Source: Chitinophagales bacterium
GTDB lineage: Bacteria; Bacteroidota; Bacteroidia; Chitinophagales; Saprospiraceae
Reading direction: 5' to 3'
NCBI GenBank assembly: GCA_017303475.1
Contig: JAFLBO010000001.1
Coordinates: 496,001-560,000, forward strand
Length of the DNA: 64,000 nucleotides
Both the position numbers and the translations under genes were made by a program. This document shows, piece by piece, positions 25,580-34,474 of the stretch. Positions within the stretch are counted from its first letter, which is position 1. Each line of letters opens with the position of its first letter. The notes under the pieces are model-generated. The model did no database searches. It was not told the DNA's origin and saw only the letters and a program-made list of their open reading frames with translations.

Positions 25580-25639
25580 TTCACCACTAAGTACGCTAAG
25601 TGCGCAAAAATTAGCGCTCTTGGCGTACTTAGCGGTGAA
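25580..25639. repeat. Inverted repeat of the accessory-repeat family (copy 1)
   Basis: Arms TTCACCACTAAGTACGC (25580-25596) and GCGTACTTAGCGGTGAA (25623-25639) with one mismatch, 26-base loop. It lies between two plus-strand genes and could also end the arginine decarboxylase transcript. It resembles the elements at 51629, 52530 and 61965 in form. Confidence 0.65.
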
Positions 25640-25685
25640 GTACACGGTGAATCCGTATATTGGCGGTGAACTTTGAGCTGCAACC

Positions 25686-28004
25686 ATGCCTAAAATCAAC
25701 TTTTTAGCATATTTTTTAGCTTTTTTTGCCGGTTTTTGTCTCTGGAATGCCTGCAAATCGGCCAATGGCGCCGAAGAATTGCCTGATAAAATCAGCTATA
25801 ATTTCCACATTCGCCCTATCCTGTCCGACAAGTGTTTTGCCTGTCATGGTCCGGATAAAAACCAGCAAAAAGCCGGCCTGAGGCTTGATATGGCGGAGGC
25901 TGCATACGCGCCTTTGAAAGAAACCAGCGGCGCCTTTGCCATCGTGCCCGGCCATCCGGAATCCTCCGAACTGATCAAACGTATTACTTCGCAAGATCCT
26001 GATTATCAAATGCCAACACCGGATTCTCATTTGGGTCCGCTGACGGAACGCGAGGTGAAATTGCTGGAAAAATGGATACGCCAGGGCGCTGTGTATGAAA
26101 AACACTGGGCTTTTTTGAAACCGGTTAAAACAGAGCTGCCCAAGGTTTCTAACCGCTCCTTTCCCCGCAATGAAATAGACCATTTTACGGTGGCTAAAAT
26201 GTCGGAAAAAGGCTTGAAGCCTAATCCGGTGGCACAGCCCGAACAATTGCTTAAACGACTTTCGCTTGACCTGACCGGACTTTTACCTACAGCGTCAGAA
26301 ACCGAAAATTTCGTTCAGCAATTCTCCGATCAAACCTACGAACAGGCCATTGACCGGCTTTTGGCATCTCCTCATTTTGGTGAAAAACTGGCTGTACACT
26401 GGATGGATATATCCAGATACTCAGACAGTTATGGGTATCAGGACGATAATATTCGGAGCCAATGGCCCTATCGCGATTGGGTTATTCACGCCTTTAACCA
26501 AAATATGCCGTACGACCAGTTCCTGACCTGGCAGTTGGCCGGCGATATGCTGCCCAATGCCTCTAAGGAACAGGTGCTGGCCACGGCTTTTTTACGCAAC
26601 CATAAGTACACCGAAGAAGGCGGGGTTATCCCCGAAGAGTACCGGGTGGAATACAACCTAGACAAAGTAAAAACCTACACAAAAGGCGTGTTGGCCTTAA
26701 CCGTGGAATGTGCACAGTGCCATGATCACAAATACGATCCCATTACCCAACAAGATTATTACCAGCTGTATGCCTTCTTCAATAACTCTAAAGAGCCTGG
26801 TTTTGAAGGAGATGTGAGCACTTCCAAGCCAGCTAAAACTCCTATCCTAACCCTAAGTGATGCTGAGGTAAAAGAAACCCTGCGTTTTATCCAAAAAAAG
26901 GACACCGGTGCGGTCATGGTTTCCGTGATGGGTGAACTGGATACACTGCGATCTACTTTTATCCTGCAGCGGGGCGCATATGATAAGCCCGGCGCCCGAG
27001 TGAAAGCAAAGGCACTGGAAGCTGTGCTAACCTTTGACAGTCTGCAATATCCGGCCAACCGGTTTGGGCTGGCCCAATGGACCGTTTCCAAAGATAACCC
27101 CTTGACGGCCAGGGTATTTGTGAATCAGATCTGGCAGGAAATTTTTGGTGCGGGTCTGGTGAAAACAACCGGCGATTTTGGCATGCAGGGCAATTTGCCA
27201 ACCCATCCGGAATTGCTGGATTGGCTGGCGGTAGATTTTATGGAGCATCAGTGGGACATCAAGCGCCTTTTGAAACAAATCCTGATGTCGGCCACCTACC
27301 GGCAGTCTGCCGAAGTAACCGAACATCACCTGCAAACAGATCCCGACAACCTGTACCTGGCCAGAGCGCCCAGATTGCGTTTAAAAGCCGAGTTTGTGCG
27401 GGATATGGTGCTGAAAACCAGTGGTTTATTGGTGCAAACTATTGGTGGCCCGAGTGTGAAACCTTACCAGCCCAAAGGACTCTGGGAAGGCGCCACTTCC
27501 GGTCGCGGCGTATTGAAAACCTATGAACAGGACAAAGACAGCTCGTTGTATCGAAGGGGGTTGTACACTTTTGTGAAATTAACCCTGCCGCCCCCTTCCA
27601 TGATCCTGTTCGATGCCAGCAACCGGGATCAATGTGAGGTCAAGCGCGCACGCACCAACACACCCCTGCAAGCTTTTATCATGATGAACGACCCCACGGT
27701 GCTGGAGGCATCCAGAGTTTTTGCCCAGCGCATGCTGGCAGAACAGGGCTCCCTAACGGATAATATCAACCGGGCATTCCAAACCATTCTTTGCAGAAAG
27801 CCTTCTTCCAAGGAAATGGGAATTCTGGAAACCTATTATAAAGATCAACTGGCCCAGTTTACCGGACATAAGCTAGATGCGCAAAAGACTTTAGCCGTGG
27901 GCGATTCGCCGGTGAACAAACAACTGGACCCGGCCGCATCCGCAGCCCTGATGAAAGTAGTGAACACCATATATAACCTGGAAGAAGCCATAACCAAATC
28001 CTGA
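25686..28004 (+). CDS. PSD1-type protein: cytochrome c domain with DUF1549 and DUF1553
   Basis: A 772-residue exported protein of the Planctomycete-cytochrome family, also found in Bacteroidota. The lipobox LWNAC puts the anchor at Cys23. A PSCyt1 domain (40-130) has heme motif CFACHGPDKN, DUF1549 (165-370) has HWMDISRYSDSYGYQDD and a second CxxCH (CAQCHDHKYDP), and DUF1553 (460-720) has NPLTARVFVNQIW, GDFGMQGNLPTHPELLDWLA and NTPLQAFIMMNDP. The linker between the DUFs is short, so the protein is smaller than many PSD1 proteins. No substrate is proven; the family is thought to act on the surface on polysaccharides. First gene of a long co-directional run; the DUF1501 gene follows two bases after the stop. 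Confidence 0.93.
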   Translation: MPKINFLAYFLAFFAGFCLWNACKSANGAEELPDKISYNFHIRPILSDKCFACHGPDKNQQKAGLRLDMAEAAYAPLKETSGAFAIVPGHPESSELIKRITSQDPDYQMPTPDSHLGPLTEREVKLLEKWIRQGAVYEKHWAFLKPVKTELPKVSNRSFPRNEIDHFTVAKMSEKGLKPNPVAQPEQLLKRLSLDLTGLLPTASETENFVQQFSDQTYEQAIDRLLASPHFGEKLAVHWMDISRYSDSYGYQDDNIRSQWPYRDWVIHAFNQNMPYDQFLTWQLAGDMLPNASKEQVLATAFLRNHKYTEEGGVIPEEYRVEYNLDKVKTYTKGVLALTVECAQCHDHKYDPITQQDYYQLYAFFNNSKEPGFEGDVSTSKPAKTPILTLSDAEVKETLRFIQKKDTGAVMVSVMGELDTLRSTFILQRGAYDKPGARVKAKALEAVLTFDSLQYPANRFGLAQWTVSKDNPLTARVFVNQIWQEIFGAGLVKTTGDFGMQGNLPTHPELLDWLAVDFMEHQWDIKRLLKQILMSATYRQSAEVTEHHLQTDPDNLYLARAPRLRLKAEFVRDMVLKTSGLLVQTIGGPSVKPYQPKGLWEGATSGRGVLKTYEQDKDSSLYRRGLYTFVKLTLPPPSMILFDASNRDQCEVKRARTNTPLQAFIMMNDPTVLEASRVFAQRMLAEQGSLTDNINRAFQTILCRKPSSKEMGILETYYKDQLAQFTGHKLDAQKTLAVGDSPVNKQLDPAASAALMKVVNTIYNLEEAITKS

Positions 28005-28006
28005 TC

Positions 28007-29452
28007 ATGGAAAAAGAGCTACTCGAGCACGGTCTGAATATGAACCGCCGCAAATTCCTTTCCCGCCTGAGCATAGGTTTGGGAAGTGTGGCACTCGGTT
28101 CTTTACTCATTCCGGATTTGTTTTCCGGCGATGATGAAGAGGCCATTATGGCAGGTTTGCCGCATTTCGCTCCCAAGGCCAAACGCGTTATTTACCTGTT
28201 CCAAAATGGAGCGCCCTCTCAATTGGACCTGTACGACTACAAGCCCAAACTCCGGGAAATGCAGGGTCAGGATTTGCCTGCTTCCATCCGAATGGGTCAA
28301 CGATTGACGGGTATGACTGCCAATCAGAAAGCCTTTCCGCTGGCGGGATCCAGGTTTAATTTCAACCAATACGGCGAGCATGGCATGTGGCTGAGCGAAT
28401 TACTGCCTTACACCTCCAAAGTGGTGGATGATATTTGTTTCATCAGAACGCTTTATACCGAGGCAATAAACCACGACCCGGCCCTCACCTTCTTCCAAAC
28501 CGGCGCGCAGGTGGGCAATCGGCCCAGTATGGGCGCCTGGCTGAGCTACGGACTGGGAAGTTCCAATAAAAACCTGCCGGCATTCTGTGTGCTGCTTTCA
28601 AAAGGAAAGGGTAACAGTCAGGGCGTTTATTCCAAACTCTGGACTAATGGATTTCTGGATTCCATTCACCAGGGTGTGCAATTCAGCAGTGGCGAAAACC
28701 CGGTGTTGTACCTGAATAATCCGGAAGGCATTGATAAAGCTGACCGCAGAAAAATGCTGGATCAGGTGGCCAAATTAAACGAGGAAAACTATCAAAACTT
28801 CGGCGATCCGGAAATCAAGGCCAAGATACAGCAGTATGAAATGGCATACCGCATGCAAACAGCCATACCGGAAGTAACAGACATCAGTAAGGAGCCAGAA
28901 AGCATTGTGAAGCTGTATGGACCAGATTGTTTAGTGCCTGGCACTTATGCCGCTAACTGCCTGTTAGCCAGAAAGTTATCTGAAAGCGGTGTGCGTTTTG
29001 TGCAGCTTTATCACCAGGGTTGGGATGCGCATGATAATCTCCCCTCTCAGATTGTGGGTCAGTGCAAAGACACCGATCAGGCCTCTGCAGCACTGATTAC
29101 TGACCTCAAACAACGGGGCTTGCTGGATGAAACCCTGGTTATCTGGGGCGGCGAATTTGGAAGAACCAATTATTGCCAGGGGGTATTAACCGCCGACAAC
29201 TACGGCAGGGATCACCACCCGCGTTGCTTTACTATCTGGATGGCCGGAGGCGGCATTAAACCAGGTGTGTATGGCGAAACGGACGAATTTGGCTACAACA
29301 TTGCATCCAACCCGGTACACGTACATGATTTTCATGCTACCGCACTGCACCTGATGGGCTTAGACCATGAAAAACTGGTGTACAAGCATTTAGGTCGTCG
29401 TTATAGGCTAACCGATGTGCATGGGAATGTGGTCAAGGATATTGTTGCATAG
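28007..29452 (+). CDS. DUF1501 (sulfatase-like) Tat-exported protein
   Basis: A 481-residue partner of PSD1 proteins. The opening MEKELLEHGLNMNRRKFLSRL carries twin Arg (14-15), consistent with Tat export. The DUF1501 core belongs to the alkaline phosphatase/sulfatase superfamily: FQNGAPSQLDLYDYKP, EAINHDPALTFFQTG, RPSMGAWLSYGLG, WDAHDNL, VIWGGEFGRTNYCQG and GRDHHPRCFTIWMAGGGIKPG. Asp and His of these motifs are likely metal ligands. In genomes it almost always accompanies a DUF1549/DUF1553 protein, as here, two bases downstream. Its reaction is not established. Confidence 0.93.
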   Translation: MEKELLEHGLNMNRRKFLSRLSIGLGSVALGSLLIPDLFSGDDEEAIMAGLPHFAPKAKRVIYLFQNGAPSQLDLYDYKPKLREMQGQDLPASIRMGQRLTGMTANQKAFPLAGSRFNFNQYGEHGMWLSELLPYTSKVVDDICFIRTLYTEAINHDPALTFFQTGAQVGNRPSMGAWLSYGLGSSNKNLPAFCVLLSKGKGNSQGVYSKLWTNGFLDSIHQGVQFSSGENPVLYLNNPEGIDKADRRKMLDQVAKLNEENYQNFGDPEIKAKIQQYEMAYRMQTAIPEVTDISKEPESIVKLYGPDCLVPGTYAANCLLARKLSESGVRFVQLYHQGWDAHDNLPSQIVGQCKDTDQASAALITDLKQRGLLDETLVIWGGEFGRTNYCQGVLTADNYGRDHHPRCFTIWMAGGGIKPGVYGETDEFGYNIASNPVHVHDFHATALHLMGLDHEKLVYKHLGRRYRLTDVHGNVVKDIVA

Positions 29453-29495
29453 GAACGATGGACGATGGACGACGGCGTAAACGTAGACTTTGCCT

Positions 29496-29545
29496 TTTCA
29501 CCCTGAACGTAGCGAAGGGTCTGACGAAGTCGCTCAGGATGATAT
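29496..29545. repeat. REP-like interspersed palindrome
   Basis: ACCCTGAACGTAGCGAAGGGT, then a related word reading TGACGAAGTCGCTCAGGATGA, plus tandem GATGGAC words at 29457-29470. This is the well-known Bacteroidota intergenic repeat (when translated it gives HPERSEG). It sits between the DUF1501 and NHL genes and does not break the operon direction. Confidence 0.65.
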
Positions 29546-29558
29546 CAAAAGAGAACCT

Positions 29559-30587
29559 ATGAATAGAAGAAGCTTTTGTCTTAACACAGCACTTGGTACG
29601 GCAGGCATTTTCTTAGTGCCCAAAGTGCTGGCTGATCATGGCGTTATTCTGGGCCACAACCAGAAAAAATACAAAATCAGCACCCGTTGGAGTCAGGCTG
29701 ATGTGGCACGTAATCCTGTGAACGACTGCCACGAGATGGTGCAGGATAGTCGTGGACGCATCCTGCTGCTGACCAACGAAACCCGCAATAATGTGCTGAT
29801 TTATGATAAAAATGGCAAAATGCTGGAAGCCTGGGGCACTGAATACCCGGGCGCTCACGGTTTGACGCTGTTTAATGAAAACGGCACGGATGTACTGTTC
29901 ATCTGCGATAATCAACGCCATCAGGTGATCAAAACCAGTATAGATGGCAGGGTGCTCATGACCCTCGATTATCCAAAAGAAGCAGAAGTATATGCCAACC
30001 GGGAGGCCTATATCCCCACAGAAACGGCCATTGCTCCCAACGGCGATATCTATGCGGCGGATGGATACGGCCAGGATTATATCATTCACTACGATGCCAA
30101 CGGGCGTTACATCAGGCATTTTGGCGGACGTGGCGAAGGCGCCGAATACCTTAAAAATGCCCACGGGGTTTGTCTGGATCTGAGAAATCCGGCACAACCA
30201 AGCCTGATCGTTTCCTCTCGCGAACAAAATGCCTTCAAGCGTTACGACCTGGAGGGTAACTACCTGAGTACCATTGCTTTGCCTGGCGCATGGGTTTGTC
30301 GGCCGGTTATCAAAGGCGACTATTTATATGCAGCTGTGCTGCAATCCAGTAGCAGGCCCTGGCAGAAATCCGGTTTTGTAACCATCCTGGATCGGAATGA
30401 CAAAGTGGTTTCCAACCTTGGCGGCTCCGAGCCTTTTTATGAAAATGAAGTACTGGGTGAGATGTATCAAACCGTTCGGGCTTTCCAGTATCCGCACGAT
30501 GTGTGTATTGACGACGAGGAAAACATGTACGTGGCCCAGTGGAACTCAGGCAAAGTGTACCCATACAAACTTGAACCGGTAGTATGA
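29559..30587 (+). CDS. NHL-repeat beta-propeller protein with Tat-like signal
   Basis: A 342-residue exported propeller. ATG 29559 opens MNRRSFCLNTALGTAGIFLV, a Tat-like signal; the frame extended to 29490 would only translate the REP-like palindrome. NHL blades are seen as repeated DxxGxxL/YxxDxxxxxVxxY units (NVLIYDKNGKML, GHGLTLFNENGTD-like, GDIYAADGYGQDYIIHYDANG, HGVCLDLRNP, YPHDVCIDDEENMYVAQWNSGKV). Relatives include peptidyl-alpha-hydroxyglycine lyases, but no catalytic set can be assigned. It overlaps the next gene by four bases (ATGA), so the two are coupled. Confidence 0.85.
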   Translation: MNRRSFCLNTALGTAGIFLVPKVLADHGVILGHNQKKYKISTRWSQADVARNPVNDCHEMVQDSRGRILLLTNETRNNVLIYDKNGKMLEAWGTEYPGAHGLTLFNENGTDVLFICDNQRHQVIKTSIDGRVLMTLDYPKEAEVYANREAYIPTETAIAPNGDIYAADGYGQDYIIHYDANGRYIRHFGGRGEGAEYLKNAHGVCLDLRNPAQPSLIVSSREQNAFKRYDLEGNYLSTIALPGAWVCRPVIKGDYLYAAVLQSSSRPWQKSGFVTILDRNDKVVSNLGGSEPFYENEVLGEMYQTVRAFQYPHDVCIDDEENMYVAQWNSGKVYPYKLEPVV

Positions 30588-31384
30588 GCAAAAGAACAAC
30601 CCAGATTATTTTAACGGTTTTATTATCAGCAACTTACAGTGTTTTGCATGGACAAGACACCTTTCAGTTGGCGCCGCCTTTGCTGAAATTTCCCAGTATC
30701 TTTTTCGAAAAGAGTGTCCAGGTTTCAGCCGAATTCCGGCAACCGGAATCAAGCATTCGCTATACGTTGAACGGTTGGATTCCTACGGAGGAATCGCCAG
30801 TTTTTGACAAACCTGTCAGCATCAACAAGCCGGTTACCAAACTCAGTGTGCGCACTTTTGCCAAGGGATTTCTTCCTTCAGAAATGGTGCAGGTGAATTT
30901 TTACAGAATGGGCAAGAAGGCCAAAACCCTTCGGGCCCCTCTCCCCCACCCCAAGTACCTGGGCACGGGCAATGATGCCTTTCAGGACGGTCTGGGTGGA
31001 AACACAGATCACAACAGCAAAACCTGGCTGGGTTACCAGGATTCGGTGATGATTGAACTTGAATTTGGCGACAAAACCGCGCTGGAGCAAATCATGATCA
31101 ATACCCTGGAGAGCCAAAATGCCTGGATTTTTCAACCTTCTTCCATTTCAGTGTATGGGTGGGACTATCTTTTTGGTCGGTGGCGCCCTATCGGCGGCTC
31201 CAGACCAGACAGCGCCGAAAGGCAACCGGAGGTGCGTTGCGCTATGCAAACAGTTAATATTCCGAAGTCCATAAAAACCGACAGATATAGATTGATTATC
31301 AGGTCGTTACAAGAAATTCCCTCCTGGCATCCCGGCAAAGGCAAACCTGCCTGGCTATTCATAGACGAGTTAATCCTGCATTAA
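30584..31384 (+). CDS. Secreted CHB_HEX_C-like / discoidin-like protein
   Basis: A 266-residue exported protein (signal MSKRTTQIILTVLLSATYSVLHG). The first domain (30-110) is a CHB_HEX_C_1-type Ig fold (IRYTLNGWIPTEESPVFDKPVSINKPVTKLSVRTFAKGFLPSE), found at the end of chitobiases. The rest (125-266) is a discoidin/F5-8-like beta sandwich (LGGNTDHNSKTWLGYQDSVMIELEFG... SSISVYGWD... RYRLIIRSLQEIPSWHPGKGKPAWLFIDEL). Its tail is closely similar to the tail of the next gene (WHPGKGDLGWVFIDEIF). Probable carbohydrate or surface binding; the next ATG follows the stop with no gap. Confidence 0.8.
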   Translation: MSKRTTQIILTVLLSATYSVLHGQDTFQLAPPLLKFPSIFFEKSVQVSAEFRQPESSIRYTLNGWIPTEESPVFDKPVSINKPVTKLSVRTFAKGFLPSEMVQVNFYRMGKKAKTLRAPLPHPKYLGTGNDAFQDGLGGNTDHNSKTWLGYQDSVMIELEFGDKTALEQIMINTLESQNAWIFQPSSISVYGWDYLFGRWRPIGGSRPDSAERQPEVRCAMQTVNIPKSIKTDRYRLIIRSLQEIPSWHPGKGKPAWLFIDELILH

Positions 31385-33526
31385 ATGAAGCCGAATTCCT
31401 GGATCTCTTACCTGATCAATGGCAGTATTGCCCTGAACAGCATGCTGCTTTTTCTGGCCATATTCGGCAGTAGTATGCTGTTGCCGGCCTGGTTGCAGGT
31501 ATTGGGTAGAATGCACCCGCTGGTGCTGCACTTTCCTATTGTGATGATTTGCGTAGCGGTATTGCTGGAGTGGTCGGAAAACAGGGAATTGCTGCCCTGG
31601 AAAGACTGGTGGCTGGCTGCCACAGCTTTTGTAGCGGCATTTTCTGCCCTGGCCGGTTTGTTTCTGTCTAAGGAAGGCGGTTATGAACCAGGCGTTTTGA
31701 GCTGGCACCAATGGACCGGAACAGGCGTTTCTTTGGGCGCCTTTGCATGGTGGACTTTCAGGAGTAAACTGCGTGGTAATCAAGGGATTAGCAGGGTATT
31801 TTCTGTCGCTTTCCTGGTATTGGTTGCCGTTGCAGGACATTATGGCGCTACCCTGACGCATGGCGACAATTACCTGCTGGCGCCTGTTTTGCCACAAAAA
31901 GAAACGGAGGCTGCAACGCCCGAATCGGCACTGGTGTTTGCACATGTAGTGCGACCCATTTTGAAGGAAAAATGCATGAGTTGCCACAATCCCGGCAAGC
32001 AGAAAGGGGATTTAAACATGGAAACAGAGGCTTCTCTGTTGAAGGGTGGCAAAAATGGTCCGCTGTGGGACCTGAAAGCGCCGGATCTGGGGCTTTTGTT
32101 GCGTCGGATTCATTTGCCGGTAGAAGAAAAAGAACACATGCCTCCGAAGGGAAAGTCTCCGCTTACTCCGGATGAAATAACCATTTTGCAGTGGTGGATT
32201 AAAGGCGGCGCCAGTTTTACCACCCGGGTTAGCGATCTGCCGGCAGGCGATACCCTGCGCATACTGGCGGCAGAAAGGTTAAAACCGGTCGCTCCCCTCT
32301 CCTACCCTTTTAAGGCGGCGGACGAACAAACGGTGCAATCCCTGAATTCAGATTATCGGGCAGTATATCCGCTTTCGCTGAATAGTCCGGCGCTGGGCGT
32401 GTCGTTTTACGGCATTTCCGCCTTTAAAAGTGAGGATCTAAAAGCCTTGCAAGTGGTTCAGGATCAGGTGATTGAGTTAGATTTAAACCAGATGCCTGTC
32501 AAAGACGAGGATCTTTCTACGGTAGGCTTGTTTAAACATCTACGCAAACTGAATCTGGCCTCCACAGGAATTACCGGCGCCGGACTGATGAACCTCAGAG
32601 GACTGAAAGACTTGCAGGAATTGGTATTGTCGGGCACGGCGGTCAAGGCTTCCCATTTGACTTTTTTGGCAGAATTGCCTGCTTTGAAGCAGGTTTTTTT
32701 ATGGAATACCGGCGTTGGTGTGCAGGATTTGGAGCAGTTGCGCAAGAGCAATCCAGGCATACGCTTCAATGAAGGCTTTACCGGTGCAGGCGTAGTGGCC
32801 AAACTCAATGCGCCTATCATTGAGTCGCCAGAGCAGGTTTTTTCCGCTTTTACCAAGGTTAAGTTGAAGAATTTTATCCAGGGCGCCGAGTTGCGGTATA
32901 CCCTGGATGGATCGCAGCCGGATAGCGTTAACGCGCAGGTGTACACCGGCGACAGCATCACCATTGACCGGTCCTGTGCCCTCAAGGCGCGGGCGTTTTT
33001 ACCGGGCTGGATTAGCAGTGAGACCTCCAGTAGGGATTTTTACAAATCCGGTATTATTCCGGACTCCATCGTGCTGAGCTACCCACCCAACCCTCAATAC
33101 AAAGCGCAGGGAGGTAAATCGCTGGCAGATTTGAAGATTGGCGACACAGATTTCAGGACCAATAAGTGGCTGGGATACAAGGAAACCCCGTTTGAGGCCA
33201 TTTTCCAATTCAGGCAACCCAAATCATTACATGCCCTTTCCTTCAGTACCCTGGTAGACATTGGCAGCTATATCATGCCGGCTGCCGAGTTGCAGGTGTG
33301 GGGTGGCATGGATGGTAAAAACTGGAAATTGTTGAAAAAACTCACGCCAGAGCAGCCACAAAAATTAGGTATGCCCGGGTATAAACAAGGTTATACACTG
33401 TCATTTCCAGCCCAGGAGGTGAAATATCTGAAATTAGTGGCCAAGCCGGTATCCAAACTTCCTGCCTGGCATCCGGGCAAGGGAGATCTGGGTTGGGTGT
33501 TCATTGATGAGATTTTTGCGGAATGA
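31385..33526 (+). CDS. Composite membrane protein: four helices, c-type heme, LRRs, CHB and discoidin-like domain
   Basis: A 713-residue composite protein. Four membrane helices (about 12-40, 45-63, 77-96, 104-156) come first, close to DUF2231-type four-helix domains with conserved His (MHPLVLHFPIVMI). A PSCyt1-type heme domain follows (Cys197, Cys200, His201 in CMSCHNPGKQKGDL). Residues 310-450 carry leucine-rich repeats (LKALQVVQDQVIELDLNQM, LKHLRKLNLASTGI), 455-540 a CHB_HEX_C-like domain (LRYTLDGSQPDSVNAQVYTG) and 555-713 a discoidin-like domain. Electrons could pass from the membrane part to the heme; the LRRs and CHB parts would face the outside. This order of domains fits the c-heme/PSD1 context of the cluster. 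Confidence 0.88.
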   Translation: MKPNSWISYLINGSIALNSMLLFLAIFGSSMLLPAWLQVLGRMHPLVLHFPIVMICVAVLLEWSENRELLPWKDWWLAATAFVAAFSALAGLFLSKEGGYEPGVLSWHQWTGTGVSLGAFAWWTFRSKLRGNQGISRVFSVAFLVLVAVAGHYGATLTHGDNYLLAPVLPQKETEAATPESALVFAHVVRPILKEKCMSCHNPGKQKGDLNMETEASLLKGGKNGPLWDLKAPDLGLLLRRIHLPVEEKEHMPPKGKSPLTPDEITILQWWIKGGASFTTRVSDLPAGDTLRILAAERLKPVAPLSYPFKAADEQTVQSLNSDYRAVYPLSLNSPALGVSFYGISAFKSEDLKALQVVQDQVIELDLNQMPVKDEDLSTVGLFKHLRKLNLASTGITGAGLMNLRGLKDLQELVLSGTAVKASHLTFLAELPALKQVFLWNTGVGVQDLEQLRKSNPGIRFNEGFTGAGVVAKLNAPIIESPEQVFSAFTKVKLKNFIQGAELRYTLDGSQPDSVNAQVYTGDSITIDRSCALKARAFLPGWISSETSSRDFYKSGIIPDSIVLSYPPNPQYKAQGGKSLADLKIGDTDFRTNKWLGYKETPFEAIFQFRQPKSLHALSFSTLVDIGSYIMPAAELQVWGGMDGKNWKLLKKLTPEQPQKLGMPGYKQGYTLSFPAQEVKYLKLVAKPVSKLPAWHPGKGDLGWVFIDEIFAE
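32301..32307 (-). other. Seven-of-eight KOPS-like match (GGGTAGGA) pointing left towards dif
   Basis: TCCTACCC on plus (32300-32307), continuing as the extended form GGGTAGGAGAGGGG on minus. Same polarity as the full octamers to the right of dif. Confidence 0.35.
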
Positions 33527-33538
33527 ATTGCCATAAAA

Positions 33539-34474
33539 ATGTCTGATAATCAAATATTAGAGCATTATTTCAGGCTCCAAAAGAGGCTGCTGGAGCGTTG
33601 GATAGCAGACATTGGACTGCCTGTCTGGGCCGGTTACCTGCTGGCTGTGGCAGCCTTTATTCTGGGCAATCTGATCTTGTTTTACAAAACAGATTTAGCG
33701 CCCTACCTGCTGATGCTTTTAGGTGGCTTAATGCTTCTTTCCTTCAATCAGCCCGATAAAATCAGCTTCCTTCAGGCTGTTTATCCAGCCCCTGTATTTC
33801 GTAAAATCAGGCTGCTTGAATGTCTAGCGCCTACCCTACCCTTTTTACTGGTATTGGTCTGGGTGCAGGCGTTTCTGCCCTTGCTTTTATTGGCCGGTTT
33901 TGCGGTTTTGGTAGCTTATACCAGCGGCTTGCGTGTATCCCGTATCCCCTTGCCCACCCCGTTCGGCCGTAGGCCATTTGAGTTTTTGGTAGGCTTTCGG
34001 AGTACCTTTATCTGGTTGCTGGCGGTACATGGTCTGTTGGCGATTGGATTGATTACCGGAAATGTTAACCTGGGGTTGTTTACCCTGATGCTGGTGTTTG
34101 CCACTACCCTCTCCTACTATGGGCAGCCGGAAGACCGGTACTGGGTTTGGTTACATAATGATCGGGCGGAGACGTTTCTTTGGCTAAAAATAAAAACAGC
34201 CTGGCGCCACAGCCTGATGCTAGCAGCACCCTGCGCCTTGATACTGACCGGGTTTTATCCTGCCTACTGGTATATTGTAGTGGCCATAGTGGTCATTGGA
34301 TTGGTGTACCTCAGTTGCTTTGTACTGGGCAAATACCTCAACTACCCACAACAGATGACTGTAGCGCAGAGTATTGTACTGGGCGTGGGTTTGTTTATGC
34401 CCCTGTTGTTGTTTTGGCTGTTGCCTTTCTTTTACCGAAAATCTGTGTTGAAATTAAAAGCGATCCTGTCATGA
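33539..34474 (+). CDS. Probable ABC exporter permease (integral membrane protein)
   Basis: A 311-residue protein with about eight hydrophobic helices (for example 28-48, 55-70, 88-128, 155-185, 227-262, 275-297) and short basic loops. It is followed by an ATP-binding cassette gene with a four-base overlap (ATGA), so it is most likely its permease. No family motif is otherwise visible. It begins 12 bases after the composite heme protein, so the transporter seems to belong to the same transcript. Confidence 0.75.
   Translation: MSDNQILEHYFRLQKRLLERWIADIGLPVWAGYLLAVAAFILGNLILFYKTDLAPYLLMLLGGLMLLSFNQPDKISFLQAVYPAPVFRKIRLLECLAPTLPFLLVLVWVQAFLPLLLLAGFAVLVAYTSGLRVSRIPLPTPFGRRPFEFLVGFRSTFIWLLAVHGLLAIGLITGNVNLGLFTLMLVFATTLSYYGQPEDRYWVWLHNDRAETFLWLKIKTAWRHSLMLAAPCALILTGFYPAYWYIVVAIVVIGLVYLSCFVLGKYLNYPQQMTVAQSIVLGVGLFMPLLLFWLLPFFYRKSVLKLKAILS
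33834..33841 (-). other. KOPS-like octamer GGGTAGGG on the minus strand, pointing left towards dif
   Basis: CCCTACCC on plus, inside the permease gene, preceded by an overlapping CCTACCC. Confidence 0.6.

Noticed and set aside
29490..29558. Extra N-terminus MPFHPERSEG of the NHL protein
   Set aside because: This is the translation of a known REP-like repeat and is often a false extension.
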